A stretch of 64,000 nucleotides of DNA from Pantoea cypripedii. GTDB taxonomy: Bacteria > Pseudomonadota > Gammaproteobacteria > Enterobacterales > Enterobacteriaceae. A program made the position numbers and the translations under genes. The notes beneath the pieces are model-generated. The model worked only from the letters and a program-made list of their open reading frames with translations, ran no database searches and had not been told where the DNA came from. Numbering within the stretch: position 1 is the stretch's first letter; each line of letters opens with the position of its first letter. The stretch is taken from NCBI RefSeq assembly GCF_002095535.1, contig NZ_MLJI01000003.1, positions 124,001-188,000 of the forward strand, given 5' to 3'. Of this stretch, positions 61,091-64,000 are shown piece after piece.

Positions 61091-61445
61091 GAGACCCGGC
61101 GGGGAGTGTTACCCTCCAACTCTTTAGGTTGTTGCGGCTGGCCTCAATGCACCCGTTCTTCAACATTCGTTCCCTTTACGTTATCGCTGCCCAGCGTTTC
61201 CCTGGTTATTCGATAAAAAGAAGGCGGAGCAGGTGATGCCAGGATAAACAGAATAATTTTTCAGATTCGTCTCTACATTATTTGTCTCATATTGCTGATG
61301 TGTTAAATACATATCAAAATAATAAGTTATGGAAGGAGGAACTGGCTGGATTGTCAGGGCGTAATAACATAATGTAGTCATCAGGAAAGGCCGTGGCACA
61401 TTAATGAATTGTAATCAGGATAATTATTTTTTAAAAGGGAATGTT
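61091..61445. other. Intergenic region after hok locus
   Basis: The first ~55 bases belong to the hok 3' leader-pairing region. The rest is AT-rich with no supportable gene, and should hold the promoter of the following TIM-barrel-like gene. Confidence 0.5.
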
Positions 61446-62372
61446 ATGAAAAAGAGAATGCTTGATTGTAGTGCGTCTGATCTCCGTAATATGAATAAAG
61501 AATCCTTGCTGTACGCTATTCGTGCCAGCGAAGGAAGGGTGTTAGTGAGCGAAAGTATTGGTATTGTTGAATCTCTTCTTAATAATGTGACTAATGCTGA
61601 GCTGGCTGCTTCAATGGGAGCAGATATGTTGCTCATCAATATGTTTGACGTAAATAATCCGACAATCAAAGGGATGCCTAATGGCATAACTTCGGAAAAT
61701 ATTTTGTCAGAGTTACAACGTCTGACAGGAAGAATTATTGGTGTTAATCTTGAAGCAGTAGATCCCGAGCATGCACAAAATCATAATGATTTTTGGGCAA
61801 TGAAAGCTGGGAGACTGGCGACAGCCGAAAATGCCAGGAAACTTGTTCAGATGGGTGCTAAGTTTCTGGTTCTGACCGGGAACCCTAATAATGGTGTAAG
61901 TAACCGTGCATTGGGTCTTGCATTGACAGAGATTCGTGATGCTGTAGGGGATGATATTATCCTTATAACAGGAAAAATGCATGGTGCAGGCGTGGTCAGG
62001 GAAAGTGGGGCCAGTATCATTACGCAGAATGATATTATGCATTTTGCTAAAGATGGTGCTGATATCATATTGCTTCCTGCTCCGGGTACAGTGCCAGGAA
62101 TGAGTCAGGAGGTGGTCAGCGAATTGATTGCATGTGTTCATCAATCCAAAAAGTTAGCAATGACTGCCATTGGTACTTCCCAGGAAGGGGCTGATACCGA
62201 TACTGTGAGAAGGATCGCGCTCATGAGTAAAATGGCAGGTGCAGATCTCCATCATATCGGTGATACAGGTTTTACAGGATTAGCGCTGCCAGAAAACATC
62301 ATGGCATATAGTATTGCCATTCGTGGCGTAAGGCATACTTATACGCGGATGTCACGTTCTGTTAACAGATAA
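61446..62372 (+). CDS. TIM-barrel-like protein of unknown function (BtpA/phosphonomutase-like style)
   Basis: A 308-residue cytoplasmic protein. Successive strand-like segments fit a (beta/alpha)8 barrel: GRVLVSESIG, GADMLLINMFD, GRIIGVNLEA, GAKFLVLTGNP, DDIILITGKMHGAGV, GADIILLPAPGTVPG and LAMTAIGTSQEGAD. I recall this family as a DUF of Enterobacteriaceae found near sugar-uptake systems, but no function is established. ATG 61446 follows AAAAGGGAATGTT; the upstream in-frame start has no ribosome site. A perfect terminator follows. Confidence 0.75.
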   Translation: MKKRMLDCSASDLRNMNKESLLYAIRASEGRVLVSESIGIVESLLNNVTNAELAASMGADMLLINMFDVNNPTIKGMPNGITSENILSELQRLTGRIIGVNLEAVDPEHAQNHNDFWAMKAGRLATAENARKLVQMGAKFLVLTGNPNNGVSNRALGLALTEIRDAVGDDIILITGKMHGAGVVRESGASIITQNDIMHFAKDGADIILLPAPGTVPGMSQEVVSELIACVHQSKKLAMTAIGTSQEGADTDTVRRIALMSKMAGADLHHIGDTGFTGLALPENIMAYSIAIRGVRHTYTRMSRSVNR

Positions 62373-62400
62373 CAGCTAAATTAATTTAATAAGCTGTCTA

Positions 62401-62433
62401 AAAAAAAGCGAGACTTTAAAGTCTCGCTTTTTT
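62401..62433. terminator. Perfect palindromic terminator
   Basis: AGCGAGACTTT/AAAGTCTCGCT flanked by A7 on the left and T6 on the right. It terminates the TIM-barrel-like gene and could work in both directions. Confidence 0.93.
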
Positions 62434-62692
62434 ATTAAAATCCAATGATGATTTTTAACATTCATAGGTGATTCATACTGGGTGAATGTCACAGAACAGC
62501 AACATGACTCTAAATTAATATCGATAACAGGATGGCATCATCGAGTTATTTCTCTGATGTGTATAAAAACATAAAAAATAGGACAAATTCGAAAGTTATC
62601 ATCTTCAGTATGGGTAACCTACCTCATAGCGACATGTTTTATTGGATGAAATATGTTGCTTCTTTTGAGTGATTAATTTCGAAGGTGATGAT
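62434..62692. other. AT-rich promoter region of the glycosyltransferase-like gene
   Basis: About 260 bases. An imperfect inverted repeat GTGATTCA/TGAATGTCAC spans 62468-62492 and may be an operator. No gene and no HrpL-type box is recognisable. Confidence 0.4.
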
Positions 62693-64000
62693 ATGCCGAT
62701 TAATAATACACAGTCCTCAATTTATGTACCCTGCTCTAATGGTATTGAAAATAATTTAAGTGTGAAGTTAAATAAAGAAAATGGTCTGGAAGTTGACGGA
62801 GCATTTAATACGGCGGAGGCTAAGTTTAAAGATGATATGCCTAAGATTTTGGTTGTTGGTTATTCTCCCACAGGAGGAGGCCATACCGCCAGAACATTAA
62901 ACATAGTTGAAGAAGCCTTAAACAGTGGTTCCTTGCCTGAGGGTAGTCTGGTATTTATCCATGTTCCTCCTGTTTGGGAGGGAACGCCACGTCCACAGCT
63001 CTTAAATGCTCTGGCCGATAAACTATTGGCGAAAGGCGTGCAGGTAAAATTTGCAGAGTCCGACAAACCAGTTTATGGCTATCTCGATGCTAAAACCGGA
63101 GGTTCCGATGACCCGGAAATATTGAAAAGAATTGCGCTACACCCATTGCGTAATGATGATCAAAGTGGAAAAAATCAGTTTTTGAAAAAATACTTTTCAG
63201 CTGGAGATAAAGTTAAGTCTGCTGAACATGTTGAGAATCATACCACCGGTGGAAAAGTCGAAAACCTGAAAAGAATATCAGCCAACGATCTGATGAAAAG
63301 TTATGCAGGGAATAAGAATCTGCATGTTTTATCTGATATGGACCCTGCATTACAAAAAGCATCTTATAATACGGGTGTTCCATCTTCTAAACGTGTTGAC
63401 CAACAAAATCATGCAATCCTGCTTGATCCGACAAATAAAAATAACAATCAGTTATCAAAATCAGTGCTTGCAAAAGTGCTTGATGCACGAGGTGGACAGA
63501 TTTCTCATATTGCGCTGGGAGGGAAAAATACGCTGAGAGAAGTGTTGCGGGCTGCAAATAAGCTTGGAATTGATGACAAAACCTCACTCAAGGGAGGCAA
63601 GGCAGCTATCAATAAAGTATTATTCTCTGCAGCAAAACATCCTGATACAAAGGTACAGGATATTGTTAAGGGGTCAGTATTGATTGGTCAGGGAGTGAAG
63701 GCTCCTGATGATATCAATAAAGTTGTCTACGTTTATGCGCATAAAAAAATGCCGATCATTGCCGAACATATTAAGCAAGGGATAAATGCCGGAGAAAAAG
63801 ATTATAATGATAAAGCCTTTGTGTTTTGTGGTAAAGACGCCACGCCAGGACACAATGCAATGCACCTCGCATATTTAGCTGACGCAGATGGCATGACGAC
63901 TTCAGGGGCAGGAACCTGTGGTGAATTCGCTTATCTGCATCGTGAAGCAGGAGCGCAGTCGAATCTGCTTATTTTGCCTATTGAAGGTCATAATGAACAA
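62693..64000 (+). CDS. GT-B glycosyltransferase-like protein (partial, runs off the window), candidate effector
   Basis: 436 codons without a stop. N-terminal 50 residues are polar (Asn/Ser/Lys-rich). Then KILVVGYSPTGGGHTARTLN (51-70) matches the GGGH loop opening MGDG-synthase/MurG-like GT-B enzymes. The C-terminal part ADADGMTTSGAGTCGEFAYLH followed by LLILPIEGHNEQ matches the nucleotide-sugar-binding end of those enzymes. The central ~200 residues are unlike bacterial MurG. ATG 62693 follows GAAGGTGATG. Low GC and cytosolic character make it a candidate host-directed or otherwise exported transferase, though no secretion signal is proven. Confidence 0.7.
   Translation, partial: MPINNTQSSIYVPCSNGIENNLSVKLNKENGLEVDGAFNTAEAKFKDDMPKILVVGYSPTGGGHTARTLNIVEEALNSGSLPEGSLVFIHVPPVWEGTPRPQLLNALADKLLAKGVQVKFAESDKPVYGYLDAKTGGSDDPEILKRIALHPLRNDDQSGKNQFLKKYFSAGDKVKSAEHVENHTTGGKVENLKRISANDLMKSYAGNKNLHVLSDMDPALQKASYNTGVPSSKRVDQQNHAILLDPTNKNNNQLSKSVLAKVLDARGGQISHIALGGKNTLREVLRAANKLGIDDKTSLKGGKAAINKVLFSAAKHPDTKVQDIVKGSVLIGQGVKAPDDINKVVYVYAHKKMPIIAEHIKQGINAGEKDYNDKAFVFCGKDATPGHNAMHLAYLADADGMTTSGAGTCGEFAYLHREAGAQSNLLILPIEGHNEQ

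Larger units (their letters stand above)
60768..61146 (+). other. hok/sok-type type I toxin-antitoxin locus (mRNA region)
   Basis: The leader has a CTTTCTGCC/GGCAGAAAG hairpin (60778-60811) followed by AAAAGCCCC. A TGAGGCCA at 60863-60870 is the exact complement of TGGCCTCA at 61139-61146 downstream of the toxin gene, the 5'-3' long-range pairing known as tac/fbi in hok mRNAs. A leader peptide and toxin lie between. Transcript ends are not known from sequence. Confidence 0.7.

Noticed and set aside
1..64000. CRISPR arrays, tRNA/rRNA genes, transposases, phage genes
   Set aside because: Reading both strands showed no regular spaced repeats, no cloverleaf-like sequence and no mobile-element enzymes.

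Overview
The window reads as chromosome from a gamma-proteobacterium of the Enterobacterales, most likely Erwiniaceae (Pantoea/Erwinia-like). This rests on gene families (NfsB, a HokD-type toxin, MetNIQ, many LysR regulators) and gene style, not on a marker gene. Most of it is densely packed, GC-rich metabolic DNA. Four AT-richer patches look acquired: about 6.3-8.4 kb, 11.2-18.2 kb, 23.3-25.8 kb and 60.7-64.0 kb. No tRNA, rRNA, CRISPR array, transposase or integrase was seen.

Layout. 0-2.5 kb: end of a ThiXYZ/SsuABC-like ABC transporter and a small lipoprotein. 2.5-6.4 kb: a LysE exporter, an AcoR-like sigma-54 activator and (R,R)-butanediol dehydrogenase, whose promoter shows a -24/-12 element and a 42-bp palindromic enhancer. 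6.4-8.4 kb: a LysM/glycine-zipper toxin candidate with a small membrane protein, resembling an effector-immunity pair. 8.4-11.2 kb: LysR, quinone-reductase-like enzyme and NfsB nitroreductase. 11.2-17.9 kb: three tandem SopA/NleL-type HECT-like E3 ubiquitin ligase effectors, the most striking protein content. 18.2-23.3 kb: amino-acid binding protein, DUF2817 peptidase-like protein, 2OG-Fe(II) dioxygenase, LysR, AraC and DUF2000. 23.9-25.8 kb: two RhiA-like proteins and a secreted four-cysteine protein. 25.9-32.2 kb: amidase, metallo-beta-lactamase-fold hydrolase, SDR and three LysR regulators.

32.3-41.8 kb: two divergent catabolic operons, NCS1 permease/GMC oxidase/aldehyde dehydrogenase one way and flavin monooxygenase/RidA/DUF1028/M20 hydrolase the other, followed by an AraC regulator. 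42.4-50.5 kb: a urea/short-chain-amide ABC transporter with an ANTAR antiterminator, an AraC regulator and an amidase. Its leader carries, in order, an NtrC-like site, a sigma-54 promoter and two hairpins with identical AGCGTT hexaloops followed by a possible terminator. That is a complete nitrogen-control plus antitermination circuit readable from sequence. 50.6-60.7 kb: LysR/AhpD-like pair, then a sulfur-scavenging operon (two SfnB enzymes, a flavin monooxygenase, MetQNI transporter), then LysR and a PRISE-type reductase. 60.7-64.0 kb: a hok/sok-type toxin locus, a TIM-barrel-like protein of unknown role and the start of a GT-B glycosyltransferase-like protein that runs off the end.

Taken together the window describes an adaptable plant- or animal-associated bacterium. 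It scavenges nitrogen (amides) and sulfur under sigma-54, LysR and AraC control, and carries host-directed effectors plus one probable interbacterial toxin. No secretion apparatus lies in the window, so delivery of these effectors is inferred.
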